A stretch of 64,000 nucleotides of DNA from Roseiarcus sp963751165 (GCA_963751165.1 CAVVTP010000015.1:992001-1056000); one strand, 5' to 3'; counted from the stretch's first letter, positions 10,841 to 20,579 are shown. Notes: generated from the sequence alone by a model not told the origin. Numbers and translations are program-made.

Positions 10841-11728
10841 ATGATCCAGTTGAAAGCGCCGTGGTACGAGAGGAACGGCCGCTTCTCGCTGCTGAAGGCG
10901 GTCGTGTTTGCAGGGTTGTTCGTTCCGGCCATCTGGATCGTCTATCTGGCGGCGACCGGCGCGCTCGAGCCGAAGGTGGTGACCGAGATGATCCATCGCA
11001 CCGGCCAATGGGCGATCCGGTTGCTTACCCTGTCGCTGCTGGTCACGCCGCTGATGCGCGGCGCGCGCTATCCGAAGCTCGTCGCCATCCGTCGCATGGT
11101 GGGCGTCGCGGCCTTCGCCTACGCCTGCGCGCATCTAACGCTCTACGTGGTCGACCAGCACTTCGACCTCGCGCATGTCGCCTCGGAGATCGCGCTGCGC
11201 TTCTATCTGACCATCGGCTTCATCGCATGGCTAGGCCTCGCCGCGCTGGCGGCGACTTCGACCGACGCGATGATCCGGCGCCTGGGACCCAAATGGCGGA
11301 CGCTGCATTCGGTCGTCTACGGAATTGCCGCGCTGGCCCTCCTGCATTTCATGATCCAGGCGAAGGCCGACGTGTCGGAGCCGGTGATGATGATCGGCAT
11401 CTTCGCGATCCTCATGCTGTTCCGCGTCTTCGTGAAGCGCGGTCTGCCGGCCTGGGCGGCGGCGCTATCCGCCGCGCTCGTCTCGCCGCCCCTGACCGCG
11501 CTGGTCGAGGCGACGTGGTACGCGCTGGTTCGCCACATCCCCTTCTGGGAGGTCTTGAGCGCGAACGTCGATCCTGACATGGCGTTCCGGCCGTCGGCCT
11601 ATGTCGCGGCGGCGGGCGCGGCCTTTGTCGTCGTCGCGCTCTTGCGTCGGAGCCCGGCCCCGCGACGGGCGCCGGCGCTCGCCGCGCGTCCCGCGTCATC
11701 CGCAAGCCCGATCCGGGTCAGAACGTGA
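10841..11728 (+). CDS. msrQ: MsrQ, haem-binding membrane subunit of the MsrPQ methionine sulfoxide reductase
   Basis: The 295-residue protein has about six membrane helices and the ferric-reductase-like pattern of YedZ/MsrQ, with helix histidines in YACAHLTLYV and in the WRTLHSVVYGIAALALLHF segment. MsrQ passes electrons from the quinone pool or flavin reductase to the periplasmic molybdoenzyme MsrP, which repairs oxidised methionine. I take the ATG at 10841 because homology starts at IQLKAPWYERNGRFS. Usually msrP is the adjacent gene; here the next gene is a convergent porin whose end overlaps msrQ by 11 bases, so the partner must be elsewhere or absent. Confidence 0.88.
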   Translation: MIQLKAPWYERNGRFSLLKAVVFAGLFVPAIWIVYLAATGALEPKVVTEMIHRTGQWAIRLLTLSLLVTPLMRGARYPKLVAIRRMVGVAAFAYACAHLTLYVVDQHFDLAHVASEIALRFYLTIGFIAWLGLAALAATSTDAMIRRLGPKWRTLHSVVYGIAALALLHFMIQAKADVSEPVMMIGIFAILMLFRVFVKRGLPAWAAALSAALVSPPLTALVEATWYALVRHIPFWEVLSANVDPDMAFRPSAYVAAAGAAFVVVALLRRSPAPRRAPALAARPASSASPIRVRT

Positions 11729-13329
11729 TGTTCGTGCGTAGGCCGACCACCAGTTCGTTCTTGATCTGCTGCGTGGGCTGGTTCGGGTTGGCGATCCCGG
11801 CGCCGGGATTGAAAACATACTGGATGTCGGGCTCGAATCTGCCACCAGGGCGTGACCTGGATCTGATAGGTCGCCTCGACAAAGGTCTCGGCGCTCCGCA
11901 CAGGCGTGTAAGCGGAGGGCTGGTAGAATTGGAGATCCCTGTCGTAGCCGGAAGCGGCGTTACTGGCCCGCGCAATCCCCATTTCGGCGCCGAAACTGTC
12001 ATTATCGCGCCCCGGTAACGGCCCGTGCAAGGTGAAGCCGGCGCCAAAGCTGGCGCTGACCAGGTTGCGGTCCTGCAGCGGCGTAAACATTGGCCGGATG
12101 AAAACATTCAGGCTGCGGTTGGAGTCGTCCTTGGAACGCCAGATCATCTGATCGATGATGCCGTAGATTGAAAAATCGCCGTGATGGGTGAGCGGAACCC
12201 CGTTGCTGGCGGGACTGGCGAGCGGCACGCCCATGTTGTCGTATTGCAGGTCGTTGAAGCTCTCGCTGTCGTACCAGGCGCCAAGTTTGTACGTGCCGGG
12301 AAGCGGACCTTCATTGCCGCCTTTCGCCGAGACGCCGGATCCGGGAAACATGAATTGCAGTTCGGCGATCGCCAGAACACCTGTGTTGAGCGGGAAGCTC
12401 ACGCCATAGGGGTTGCTCAGCGCAGTATCGGGCGAATTCTTGGGGATCGGGCTGCCGTTGAAGAGGCCCGCGAGCACGGTGAGATTGTCCGTCACCTGCG
12501 CCCGTCCGCGAACGCCTAAGCCCGCCAGCGGATAGGCGGGGCCGCCGCCCGGCAAGTCCACGGTGGGAAGCGCCGGCCAACCGGATACCGCGTTGATAAA
12601 AAACTGCGAGCTTGGGCTGATGATGAATTCCTGGTCGAGGCTCTGCTCGCCAAACTTAATGTCGAACTTGTCGCCGAATTTCTGTTGATACCACAGTTCC
12701 CAAAGTCGAATGCCGACGGGCGCCTCGATGTCGGTCAGGGTCTGCAGGATCAGGAGATTGTCCGCGGTCAGATTGCCGCCCCATATTTGTAGGCCGCTGA
12801 TGTTGAATGTCCCGCCGTTCAGCCCGAACGCTTTCTGGGTGTCCAACTGCAGCGTCGCCGTGGTGAGGCCGTTCACCTCGAAGCCCTGCCGGACGCCGCC
12901 AGTCAGATTGCCGAACGTCTCGACATTCTCGAGTATGCTCAGCGTGACGCCGTATTTGGCCAGAGCAGGCCTCAGCCCTCCCATGTCGCCGAGCAGGTTC
13001 GGACTTTGCCAGTTGGCGCCGAGGAAACCGAACCACGCCGCGGGCGCCGCACCCGTGCCCGGCGTCGCCTCCGCGCGGAAGGAAGGGGCGAGGAGCGGGA
13101 AAGCATCGAGGGGGCCCCACGCGCCGGCCGGGACAGTTCCGACGCCGACCGACGTCTCCATGAATTCGTCGGCAGCGAGCGTGGCCGGCCAGGAGGCGGG
13201 CGGGACCGCGTCCGGATAGGCGGCGCCGGCGAGGCACGCCATCGAAGCAGCGGACGCGAACCCGAGCGCCGCGCGGCGGCGATTCTTGGTCACGCCCCGC
13301 AACAGTCGCAGACGATCAAGGGGGCGCAT
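11718..13329 (-). CDS. OprB-type carbohydrate porin, one frameshift near the 3' end
   Basis: About 536 residues with an N-terminal signal-like segment (RRRAALGFASAASMACLAGAA) followed by an OprB-family beta-barrel: NWQSPNLLGDMGGLRPALAKYG and the following NVETFGNLTGG are typical. It should form an outer-membrane channel for sugars or related solutes. The literal frame leaves homology after TPWWQI; one extra T in GATTCGAG (about 11836-11838) explains this, because the neighbouring frame continues with EPDIQYVFNPGAGIANPNQP and ends in the aromatic LRTNITF expected of a barrel. ATG at 13329 has GGAG 5 bases upstream; the ATG at 13359 is an alternative. The corrected 3' end overlaps msrQ. Confidence 0.82.
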
Positions 13330-13599
13330 CCGAACTCCAAAGCTCCTGCTGCCCGACATTTCTCCGGGACTACGACCGCAGGGGTCGCCTCATGTCAATG
13401 AACTTGGAGCAGAGTAGAACGGCATTCGAAACCGTTAGATGACGCCGGGCGCCGGGCCTGTGGCCAGCGGAAGCAACCGATTTGCGGAGGCGCGGGCAGC
13501 TCTCGCTGCATGGGCGGGGCAAGCGCCTAGCCAAACAGGATTGTGTGACATTGACTCCGCGCACGTGCGTCGGCAATCGATCAGGGGAAGGAGCCGTCC

Positions 13600-14040
13600 G
13601 TGACTTTGCCCTCTGGCCTTCGCCTCGACATTGAAGACGAGCCAGCGAACGAGGACGTGGAAGTCCTGCCGGACGGCCTCGAGGCCTTCAACGAAAGCCG
13701 CTGGCCAAGGCATCAGCCGTGGAAACCGCTCGCCGTCTTCGTGCGGGATCGGGAAAGGATCGTCGCGGGCCTTGCTGGAGAAACCTACTCCGGCTGGCTA
13801 TTCATCAAATATCTTTGGGTGTCCGAGGGGCTGCGGCGCAGCGGTATCGGACGCCAGCTTATCGAAGCGGGCGAGGCCAAAGCACTCGAGCGGGGCGCCC
13901 ACTCGGCCTGGGTCGACACCTTCAGCTTCCAGGCGCCGGGCTTCTACCGAAAGCTCGGCTACGAGGTTTTCGGCGAACTCGACTATCCGCCGGAGTTCAA
14001 GCGGTTGTTCCTGCGAAAGAGGCTTGCGTCGGGCGCGTAG
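13600..14040 (+). CDS. GNAT-family N-acetyltransferase
   Basis: The 146-residue protein has the GNAT acetyl-CoA motif: LWVSEGLRRSGIGRQLIEAGE around residues 72-92 is motif A (R..G.G), and FYRKLGYEVFGEL near the C-terminus is the usual motif B end. The substrate cannot be read from sequence. A GTG start at 13600 is supported by AGGGGAAGGAG six bases upstream. The gene converges with the ATP-grasp gene, and the two ends are about 33 bases apart. The 270 bases upstream hold no gene. Confidence 0.85.
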   Translation: MTLPSGLRLDIEDEPANEDVEVLPDGLEAFNESRWPRHQPWKPLAVFVRDRERIVAGLAGETYSGWLFIKYLWVSEGLRRSGIGRQLIEAGEAKALERGAHSAWVDTFSFQAPGFYRKLGYEVFGELDYPPEFKRLFLRKRLASGA

Positions 14041-14073
14041 GGTTGGCCAGGTAACGATGCGGATCCGATCTCT

Positions 14074-15298
14074 TCACGGATTAGGCGTTCGGTTTGCGCT
14101 CGCCGCCTCGACAATCTTCGCCCATCCCTCCGGCGTCAGCGCGTAGGCGCCGACCGCGCCGCGTTCGAACAGTTTTGCCGCCGGCGGCCAGGCAAGCGTC
14201 GCGGCGACCGCCGCCAGGAGGGGGAGAGCCGCCAATGGGTCGCCGCGGAGCGGGGTGAGTTCTTCGGCCGAATTTTCGTAGTCGTCGCGCCGCCGAACTG
14301 CGGCAAGAATCTCCTGCAGGACGGCAAGCCGCGACTGCTTGGCCTGCGCCGCGCCGAGGATCGCGATCAGGAGCTGATGCGTCCGCACGCCCGGCTTTCC
14401 CGCCGGTTGCGCCGCGACCGGCCGGGCGAGAGCGAGGTCGAGCATCGTCCCGACAAGATCGACGCCCGAGCGAAAAGCGTTCATCGGCTCGACGAGGCGA
14501 GGATTGACGTCGATGATTAGCGGGCCAGAGTCGGCAAGAATCGCGTCGAACGAGATCGGGCCGCGCCACCTGAGCCCCCGGACGAGCCTTGCGACATGGG
14601 CCGCGAGTGTCGGGAAGCGGAAAACTCTCCTTGACCGACGCTCCGCCGCCGGCGCCTTCCCGAATACGGATATTTGCGTGAAAGGCGACGAGTCGCCCGT
14701 CATCCGCGAGCGCCTGGATCATGGCAAGGCGACCCGAGGCCGCCTCCTGGGCGATGAGCTTCTGCCGGCCAAGGCCAAAATCTCGCGCCGCGTCCCGCAA
14801 TTCCGTTTCCGACCGCGCGCGCCGCACACCCGCACTCGCTGTGCTCACCTGTTGCTTGAGGAAGATTGGATAACGCTCGATTTTCGTTAGGTCTTCCTCG
14901 ACTTCGAGCACGATGGTTCGAGGCTGCGGCACGCCGAATTCGGCGAGTGTTTCGTAGGCGGAAATCTTGTCCTGGACCGCTCGCAGGGACTCGAAGGCCG
15001 GGACCACGGTTCTAACCGGAAACGCGCTCTGCAGCGCCGAAAGGACTGCCGCCTGCTCCTGCGTCGGGAAGACCAGATCGATGGCGTTGTCGCGGCAGAT
15101 TTTTGCCGCCGCCTCCATCCAGGCGAGCGGATCCGAGCCGAAGCGGGGCGTGGCATGAACCCTTCGCACATGTTTGGTGAACCGGGCGAGGCAGAACGGT
15201 GTCGACGACAGGATCTCGACCCGATGGCCGAGCTCGCCGAGCCGGGTCGCGACCTGCCGGGAGGTCAGCCCTGAGCCTTCGGTCAGAAGTATTTTCAC
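14074..15298 (-). CDS. ATP-grasp domain protein, one frameshift
   Basis: The protein begins KILLTEGSGLTSRQVATRLGELGH, a Rossmann-like pre-ATP-grasp fold, then shows YPIFLKQQVSTASAGVRRARS (nucleotide-binding loop region) and, in the neighbouring frame, FDAILADSGPLIIDVNPRLVEP, the catalytic N.R motif of ATP-grasp enzymes. The break is at about 14611-14614, where one extra C in CTTCCCGAC separates KESFPLP from TLAAHVARLV. Repaired length is about 407 residues. Such enzymes join a carboxylate to an amine or thiol, or carboxylate biotin; the substrate is unknown here. I prefer the GTG at 15298 over the ATG at 15334. Confidence 0.72.
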
Positions 15299-15410
15299 AA
15301 ATGGCCTGCGGCGAAAGTTTGCGAAACAGGCCAAGCCACCTGCGATTGCGTGTCAAGGGTTGTTCGGAATTCCAGACGCGGCGTCCCGGCGAAGCCAGCG
15401 AAGGAAAACG

Positions 15411-16451
15411 CTATTCAGCCGGCGCCTGGGAGGCCCAGTTTGGCGCCAGCCGCTGCGGCCGGGCCATTCGAATCCTGGCCCGCAGCGGTTCGATGAAGAC
15501 CTGGCTGGCCCAGGCGAGCGCCGCGGCGAGCGCGAGGATGACCGGCAGCGCGCCGAGCGCCGGTCCCCAGCCGCGCGAAGGCGCTCCCGACCAGAGGAGG
15601 TAGGCGAAGAAGGCGCCGAGCCACTGACACAGGAAGACCGGATAGCTCAACTGGCCCAGCGCCTCGTCCAGCTTCTTGACCCGGGGTCCCGGATAGAGCC
15701 CGGTCAGGAAGACGACGACGAGCGCGGCCAGGACGGTGTTGACGTAGAATCCGCCGTAGAGGGCGTATCCTTCTGGAAACAGGACCCCCTCGGAGACCAG
15801 GTTGATTGCCCAGCCGACCACCGCGAGCGCCCCCAATCGGAAGTCGGCGGCCCTCGCGTCGTTTTTGCGCGCGAAATAAAGCGTCGCCCCGAGCGCGAAG
15901 CTCATGACCGCTCCGGCCGAGGCGTAGTATCGTTCATCGAAGGGCGCGCCCATTACAAGCCAAGCGCACTGGACCGCGACGCCGAATGTCAGGCAGAGGA
16001 GCGCCCCGCGGAGACTCCGCGCCATCCCGACGTAGAGGACAAAATACATCATGAGCTCGACGGCGACCGACCATGCCGGCGGGACAAGACGGAGCTTCAG
16101 TTCCGGGAAAGCGAGCGGGACGAGGAGGAGGTTATCGGTGACCGCATTCGTGCTCATGGCATAGCCCCAGCGGTGCAGGAACGCGGCGGCATGCTCCGGG
16201 CAGAGACCAATCGCGAGCACAGTGGCGATGCAGACAGCGTAGTAGGGCGGAAAGAGGCGGAGGAAGCGGTTCGACCAGAAGCGGAAGCCGTCGGACCCGT
16301 AGACCTCGTTGAGCGCCGACGTCATCACGAAGCCGGACAGGACGAAAAAGGCCCTGACCGCGTAAAAGCCCATGTGAGCAACGTGCCGTGATCCCGCGAG
16401 GTGGGAAAACACGACGACGATCGCCAGGACGAAGCGGAATGTTCCGGTCAA
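15411..16451 (-). CDS. Acyltransferase 3 family membrane protein (O-acetylase-like)
   Basis: The 346-residue polytopic protein begins TGTFRFVLAIVVVFSHLAG, with the catalytic histidine of the acyltransferase 3 family in the first helix (FSHL), followed by GFYAVRAFFVLSGFVMT and the FWSNRFLRLFPPYYAV segment, all diagnostic. About ten hydrophobic helices follow. Members transfer acyl groups to cell-surface sugars, lipids or antibiotics; the acceptor is not evident. The start is a TTG at 16451; no earlier start in frame improves the match. Nothing nearby belongs to a polysaccharide pathway. Confidence 0.85.
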   Translation of the reverse strand: MTGTFRFVLAIVVVFSHLAGSRHVAHMGFYAVRAFFVLSGFVMTSALNEVYGSDGFRFWSNRFLRLFPPYYAVCIATVLAIGLCPEHAAAFLHRWGYAMSTNAVTDNLLLVPLAFPELKLRLVPPAWSVAVELMMYFVLYVGMARSLRGALLCLTFGVAVQCAWLVMGAPFDERYYASAGAVMSFALGATLYFARKNDARAADFRLGALAVVGWAINLVSEGVLFPEGYALYGGFYVNTVLAALVVVFLTGLYPGPRVKKLDEALGQLSYPVFLCQWLGAFFAYLLWSGAPSRGWGPALGALPVILALAAALAWASQVFIEPLRARIRMARPQRLAPNWASQAPAE

Positions 16452-16550
16452 GCTCTTGATCGCTTGGCAAGCTGAGGGATTGCCAGATCTTATCGGCGGT
16501 TCCTTAATCCCGGGTTCATCGTGGACACAGGGCCTGCTCTTGCAGCCGCG

Positions 16551-17465
16551 CTACGGCTGCGACCCAGCCTTGTAGGTCTTGAGGTAATGGGCGATCGCCG
16601 CGAGGTCGGCCGCCGGCGCTTGCGAGAGGCTGCGCACCTCCAGGGCCATCGGGCCGCCGAGCGCGTCGCCCGACAGGGTGAAGCCGGTCGACAGCGCGGT
16701 GACGACGTCGTCTTCAGACCAGTCCCGGAGACCGTGCGCGGTGATGTCGGGCGCCTTGCCCTTGCTGTCCGGGAGCGGCCCGCCGGTCAGCCGGCGAGAC
16801 TCGATGATTCCTCCGAAAAGGTCGCGGGGCGAGTGGCATTCGGCGCAATGTCCGGGCCCCTGGACCAGGTAGCGCCCAAGCGCCTCCTGGCCGGACGGAT
16901 CGACGGCGGGCGGGTGCTCGATCCTCGGCATGTAGAGGAGCTTCCACAACCCGACCGCCCGGCGGATCGAGAACGGGAATCTCAGCGCATTCGGCGGCGC
17001 GCGCCCCGAGACCTGCGGCGTCGTGCGCAGGAAGGCAAAGAGGTCCCGCACGTCCTTGATCGACATGCGGCAATAGGACGTATAGGGCAACGCCGGATAA
17101 AGATGCTGGCCGCTGGGCGAAACGCCCGCCATGATCGCATTGGCGAAGTCGGCCGCGCTCCATGACCCGATCCCGTCTTTCTGATCGGGAGATATATTCG
17201 GCGGATAGAAGGCGCCGAAGGGCGTCTTCAGCTCCATGCCGCCGCCGAGGCGCAGCGGGTCGTTCTGGCCCGGCGACATGTGGCAGGACTCGCAGCCGGC
17301 GACATAGAACACGGTCTTCCCCGCCTCGGGGTCGCCCGGCTCGGACACCGCCGCCGCGACCCCGGCGGAAATCCTGCGCGGCGCGGTCACGAACCATCCG
17401 GCCACGGCCCCCGCCGCGACGAGCACCGCCGCGAGAGCGAGCGCAGAGGCGAGCCGAGCGCCCAT
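16551..17465 (-). CDS. Membrane-anchored dihaem cytochrome c
   Basis: The 304-residue protein has an N-terminal hydrophobic anchor and two haem c attachment sites, CESCH near residue 58 and CAECH near residue 208, each heading a class I-like domain; possible axial methionines lie in the later segments (for example GGPMALEV). The layout resembles the cytochrome subunits of periplasmic dehydrogenases, which pass electrons to the respiratory chain. No dehydrogenase gene adjoins it. A cytochrome c'-like gene lies 32 bases upstream on the same strand, so the two probably form an operon exporting haem proteins to the periplasm. Confidence 0.86.
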   Translation of the reverse strand: MGARLASALALAAVLVAAGAVAGWFVTAPRRISAGVAAAVSEPGDPEAGKTVFYVAGCESCHMSPGQNDPLRLGGGMELKTPFGAFYPPNISPDQKDGIGSWSAADFANAIMAGVSPSGQHLYPALPYTSYCRMSIKDVRDLFAFLRTTPQVSGRAPPNALRFPFSIRRAVGLWKLLYMPRIEHPPAVDPSGQEALGRYLVQGPGHCAECHSPRDLFGGIIESRRLTGGPLPDSKGKAPDITAHGLRDWSEDDVVTALSTGFTLSGDALGGPMALEVRSLSQAPAADLAAIAHYLKTYKAGSQP

Positions 17466-17497
17466 GACCCGTTGGAGTCGAACCGGCCGAGGAACCG

Positions 17498-17947
17498 CTA
17501 CTGCTGTTTCGCCTTATATTTCTCGTGGCAGGCGCCGCAATTGTGGAGCACGCCAGGCATCGTCGCCTTGAAGCTCGCCTCGTCCTTGATCGTCTCGAGC
17601 GCGGCTGCGGCGTCCGCGCCGAATTTTTTGAAACGCTCGTTGAAATCGGCCATGTTGTCGTCTTCCCATATCGCGGGCAAAGCCTGGGTCTTGTCGCCTG
17701 TCTTGCTGTCGGGCGGGAAAAGGCCGACCTCCTTGCTCGCGGCGTTCTCGTAGGTCTTGAGCGTCTTCTGCACCGTCGCGAGATCGAACGGGGCCTTGCC
17801 CTGCAGCATCGCAACGATCGGCTTCGTCGCCGCGCCGTCGGCCTTCATCAGGTCTTGCCGCTCCTTGATCGCGTCGAGACCCGTCGCCGCCACCGCAATC
17901 CCCGCGCTCGCCGCAATCGCGAACGTCGCCAAAGTCATCCTCGTCAT
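17498..17947 (-). CDS. Cytochrome c' (class II cytochrome c)
   Basis: The 149-residue precursor has a signal peptide (MTRMTLATFAIAASAGIAVA) and a single C-terminal haem site, CGACHEKYKAK, the position typical of four-helix-bundle class II cytochromes. The N-terminal IKERQDLMK motif fits the family, whose members bind NO or CO or act in electron transfer. I choose the ATG at 17947 because AGGAAGG precedes it and the signal peptide begins there; the open frame to 18247 is an upstream extension through the spacer. It precedes the dihaem cytochrome gene by 32 bases. Confidence 0.87.
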   Translation of the reverse strand: MTRMTLATFAIAASAGIAVAATGLDAIKERQDLMKADGAATKPIVAMLQGKAPFDLATVQKTLKTYENAASKEVGLFPPDSKTGDKTQALPAIWEDDNMADFNERFKKFGADAAAALETIKDEASFKATMPGVLHNCGACHEKYKAKQQ

Positions 17948-18026
17948 GGGAGCCTTCCTCTCATCGCCGAAGGGCGCATGGCAGCGTCGCAAACGCGAAG
18001 CCTGGGCGCAAGGGGGCGCTGCGCCG

Positions 18027-18947
18027 TCAGGCGCGCGAGCGGCGAAAGCGGTCCCATTCCGGCTCGTCGCCGAAGCGTTCGGCGAGGAAGTCGATGAACG
18101 CCCGCGTCTTGGCGGCGAGGTAGCGGTTCGACGCATAGAGGGCGTGGACGCCGAGCGTCGGTTGCGGGAAGCGGTCGAGGACAGTTCGCAAATCCCCGGC
18201 TTCGATGTCCGGGCCAACCAGGAACGTCGGCAGAAACGCAATGCCACGACCCGCCAGCGCGGCCGCGCGCAAAACGTCGCCGCTGTTGGAGCACAGAACG
18301 GAATCGACCGGCACGCTGGCGGCCTCTCCGTCTCGCACGACCCGCCAGCGCTGCAGCGTCGTCGTATGGCCGTAGGTCAGGCAGGCGTGACGCGCGAGAT
18401 CCTCCGGCGCCATGGGCTCGCCCTGGCGTGCGACATAGGAAGGCGAGGCGACGAACGCCCGCCGGGCCGGCGCGAGCTTCCGCGCGATCAGACTCGAATC
18501 CGCCAGTTCCGCGATCCTGATCGTAACATCCGCTCCCTCTTCGATCGGATCGATGAAACGGTCGGTCAGGGTCAGCTCGATCTTGATTTTCGGATGGCGG
18601 CCCATGAACTCGGAGACCGCGGGCGCGAGATAGAGCGCTCCGAACGACGCCGGGCCGTTCAACCTCAGCACCCCTATGGGTTCGGCGTGCAGGCGCGCCA
18701 CCTGCATTTCCGTCTCTTCGACGCGGGCCAGAATGTCGACGCACCGCTCGTAATAGGCGAGCCCGGCCTCGGTCGTCCGGACACGCCGCGTCGTGCGGTC
18801 GAGCAAGCGGACGCCGAGCACGTGCTCGAGCTCCATCACGGCTTTGCTCGCCGCCGAACGGGTCGTTCCCAAGGTCCGCGCGGCCTCGGCGAAACTGCCG
18901 AGCGCGACCACTTTGGCGAAGGCGTTCATCGCGCCGAGCTTATCCAT
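18027..18947 (-). CDS. LysR-family transcriptional regulator
   Basis: The 306-residue protein has an N-terminal winged helix-turn-helix (MDKLGAMNAFAKVVALGSF then AARTLGTTRSAASKAVMELE) and a C-terminal periplasmic-binding-like effector domain, as in the CrgA/AaeR-type branch. It is divergent from a pirin gene with 102 bases between starts; LysR-pirin pairs of this kind are common in proteobacteria, so it most likely controls the pirin gene and itself. The effector is unknown. The 3' end is about 80 bases from the cytochrome c' start. Confidence 0.9.
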   Translation of the reverse strand: MDKLGAMNAFAKVVALGSFAEAARTLGTTRSAASKAVMELEHVLGVRLLDRTTRRVRTTEAGLAYYERCVDILARVEETEMQVARLHAEPIGVLRLNGPASFGALYLAPAVSEFMGRHPKIKIELTLTDRFIDPIEEGADVTIRIAELADSSLIARKLAPARRAFVASPSYVARQGEPMAPEDLARHACLTYGHTTTLQRWRVVRDGEAASVPVDSVLCSNSGDVLRAAALAGRGIAFLPTFLVGPDIEAGDLRTVLDRFPQPTLGVHALYASNRYLAAKTRAFIDFLAERFGDEPEWDRFRRSRA

Positions 18948-19049
18948 CGATTGTATCCATTTCGGAGACAGTGTGGGTTGAGAATATCATATTGTCTACA
19001 AATCCGGTTGTACTAAGTAAGAGCCCAAGTTCAACGAGAGTGGAAACTC
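18948..19049. promoter_or_regulatory. Divergent LysR/pirin control region
   Basis: The 102-bp spacer is AT-rich compared with its surroundings and holds the inverted repeat TTGTCTACAA (about 18992-19001). This contains a T-N(n)-A style dyad as bound by LysR proteins. TTGTACTAAG follows. Binding is inference. Confidence 0.45.
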
Positions 19050-19754
19050 ATGGAAAGGGTCATCAGGAAATCGGAAGAGCGCGGGACGGCTGACTTCGGC
19101 TGGCTCGACAGCAAGCACAGTTTCTCCTTCGGCGGCTATCACGACCCGGAGCACATGGGCTTCGGAGCGCTGCGGGTCATCAACGAGGACCGCGTTGCCG
19201 CGGGCGGTGGGTTTCCAACCCATCCGCATCGCGACATGGAGATCATCTCCTATGTCGTCGAGGGCGCCCTTGCGCACCGGGACAGCACCGGCACGTCATC
19301 GGTGATCAGGCCGGGCGACGTACAGCGGATGTCCGCCGGCACGGGCGTGCGCCACAGCGAATACAACGCGAGCGAAACGGACCCCGTCCACTTCCTGCAG
19401 ATCTGGATCATTCCCGAGCGGCAGGGCCTGAGGCCGAGCTACGAGCAGAAGACCTTTGCGGCCGAGGAGAAGCGCGGAAAACTCCGCCTCGTCGGTTCCC
19501 CCGACGGGCGCGACGGCTCGGTCGTCATCCATCAGGACGTCGACCTTTACGCGACGCTGCTCGAAGCCGGCGAGAGCCTGTCGCACCGCGTGGCCGCGGG
19601 GCGGGGCGTCTGGGTTCAGGTCATCGACGGCGCACTGACGGTGAACGGCGAGACGTTGCGGCCTGGGGACGGAATCGCGATCAGCGGCGCGGATGGGCTG
19701 CTTATCGAGGCTCAAGCCCCGACCGAGGCGCTCCTCTTCGACATGGCGCCGTAA
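19050..19754 (+). CDS. Pirin-family cupin protein (YhhW-like)
   Basis: The 234-residue protein has the pirin bicupin pattern: HSFSFGGYHDPEHMGFGALRV, the metal-binding segment FPTHPHRDMEIISYVVEGALAHRDS, and GTGVRHSEYN. Histidines in PHPHR and VRHSE plus a glutamate would bind iron. The E. coli homologue YhhW has quercetin 2,3-dioxygenase activity in vitro; the native substrate is unknown. It is complete and normal in length. The divergent LysR gene probably regulates it. Confidence 0.9.
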   Translation: MERVIRKSEERGTADFGWLDSKHSFSFGGYHDPEHMGFGALRVINEDRVAAGGGFPTHPHRDMEIISYVVEGALAHRDSTGTSSVIRPGDVQRMSAGTGVRHSEYNASETDPVHFLQIWIIPERQGLRPSYEQKTFAAEEKRGKLRLVGSPDGRDGSVVIHQDVDLYATLLEAGESLSHRVAAGRGVWVQVIDGALTVNGETLRPGDGIAISGADGLLIEAQAPTEALLFDMAP

Positions 19755-19874
19755 GCCGACTGGATCGCCGAAGATTGGAGGGCACGAGGCGCATGCGCCG
19801 CGAGTCCTCCGTCTCCGAATTGGCGCTCGAGGAGTGGTCTGAAACTGCCTCTTCAGGGGCGGCCGTACCGTTCT

Positions 19875-20579
19875 TCAGGGAAGGTCTCTTGGACGACCAG
19901 CCTCAATAGCGGCGTCGATGATTCTGATTGCATCGACATGCGCGACGGGCAGCAGGTCCTCGAATTCTTTCGTTGGGCGAAGTTCGTTTCGCAAGGAGTC
20001 CCGGCTCTCTGAGCGGGCCTGGAGCACCGCCTTCAAGCGCGGCAGGGCGTCGGCGACTTCGTACGCAAGGACATCGACGATCGCCGGCGTCGCTCGAGCG
20101 ACGGCTGCGAGGTCGAAGATGTCGCGAGCCGTGAATCTCGCCGAGCGGAAACGGATTTTCTTGACGATCACCTCCTCGAGGGTCTCGAGAGCGAGGTCGC
20201 GGTTTCGGTACCCCTCCCAGGTGAATCCGGGGTCCGTTTGAAGGTGCGCCGACAGAAAATCGACTTCGCCCCCCGCGCACTCGAACTTCAGGTAATGGCC
20301 TGGCCATTGGAATCGGTCGCTGATCGCTCTCGACCCTGGATTATAGGTCGGCGAGAAAGCCTTGAGAGGTTTGGACGGCACAAAAATATCGATATCGTCG
20401 CTCAACCTGTGCGCAATCCGCAACGCAATCGCCGTTCCGCCGCCCAGCGTCCAATCGGGCCGCCGATCTCTCTTGAAAGACGCGGGCGGAAAGACGTGAT
20501 CAAGCGCGGGGAGAGCTTTTTGGAGAAGCTCGTCCCATGCCGTCGGGTTTGGGCGTCGCTCAAGCGGCAAGCTGCTCAA
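19875..20579 (-). CDS. AbiEii/AbiGii-type nucleotidyltransferase toxin-like protein
   Basis: The 234-residue protein carries the nucleotidyltransferase signature of the AbiEii family: TLGGGTAIALRIAHRLSDDIDIFV at about residues 45-68 gives the GG(T/S) turn and the DID acidic pair, and ARDIFDLAAVAR later resembles the family's KxRDxxDL element. AbiEii proteins act as toxins in abortive-infection and type IV toxin-antitoxin modules. Its start overlaps the stop of the upstream 95-residue gene by four bases, indicating translational coupling. The partner is not a recognisable AbiEi, so its role as antitoxin is inference. Confidence 0.78.
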   Translation of the reverse strand: MSSLPLERRPNPTAWDELLQKALPALDHVFPPASFKRDRRPDWTLGGGTAIALRIAHRLSDDIDIFVPSKPLKAFSPTYNPGSRAISDRFQWPGHYLKFECAGGEVDFLSAHLQTDPGFTWEGYRNRDLALETLEEVIVKKIRFRSARFTARDIFDLAAVARATPAIVDVLAYEVADALPRLKAVLQARSESRDSLRNELRPTKEFEDLLPVAHVDAIRIIDAAIEAGRPRDLP

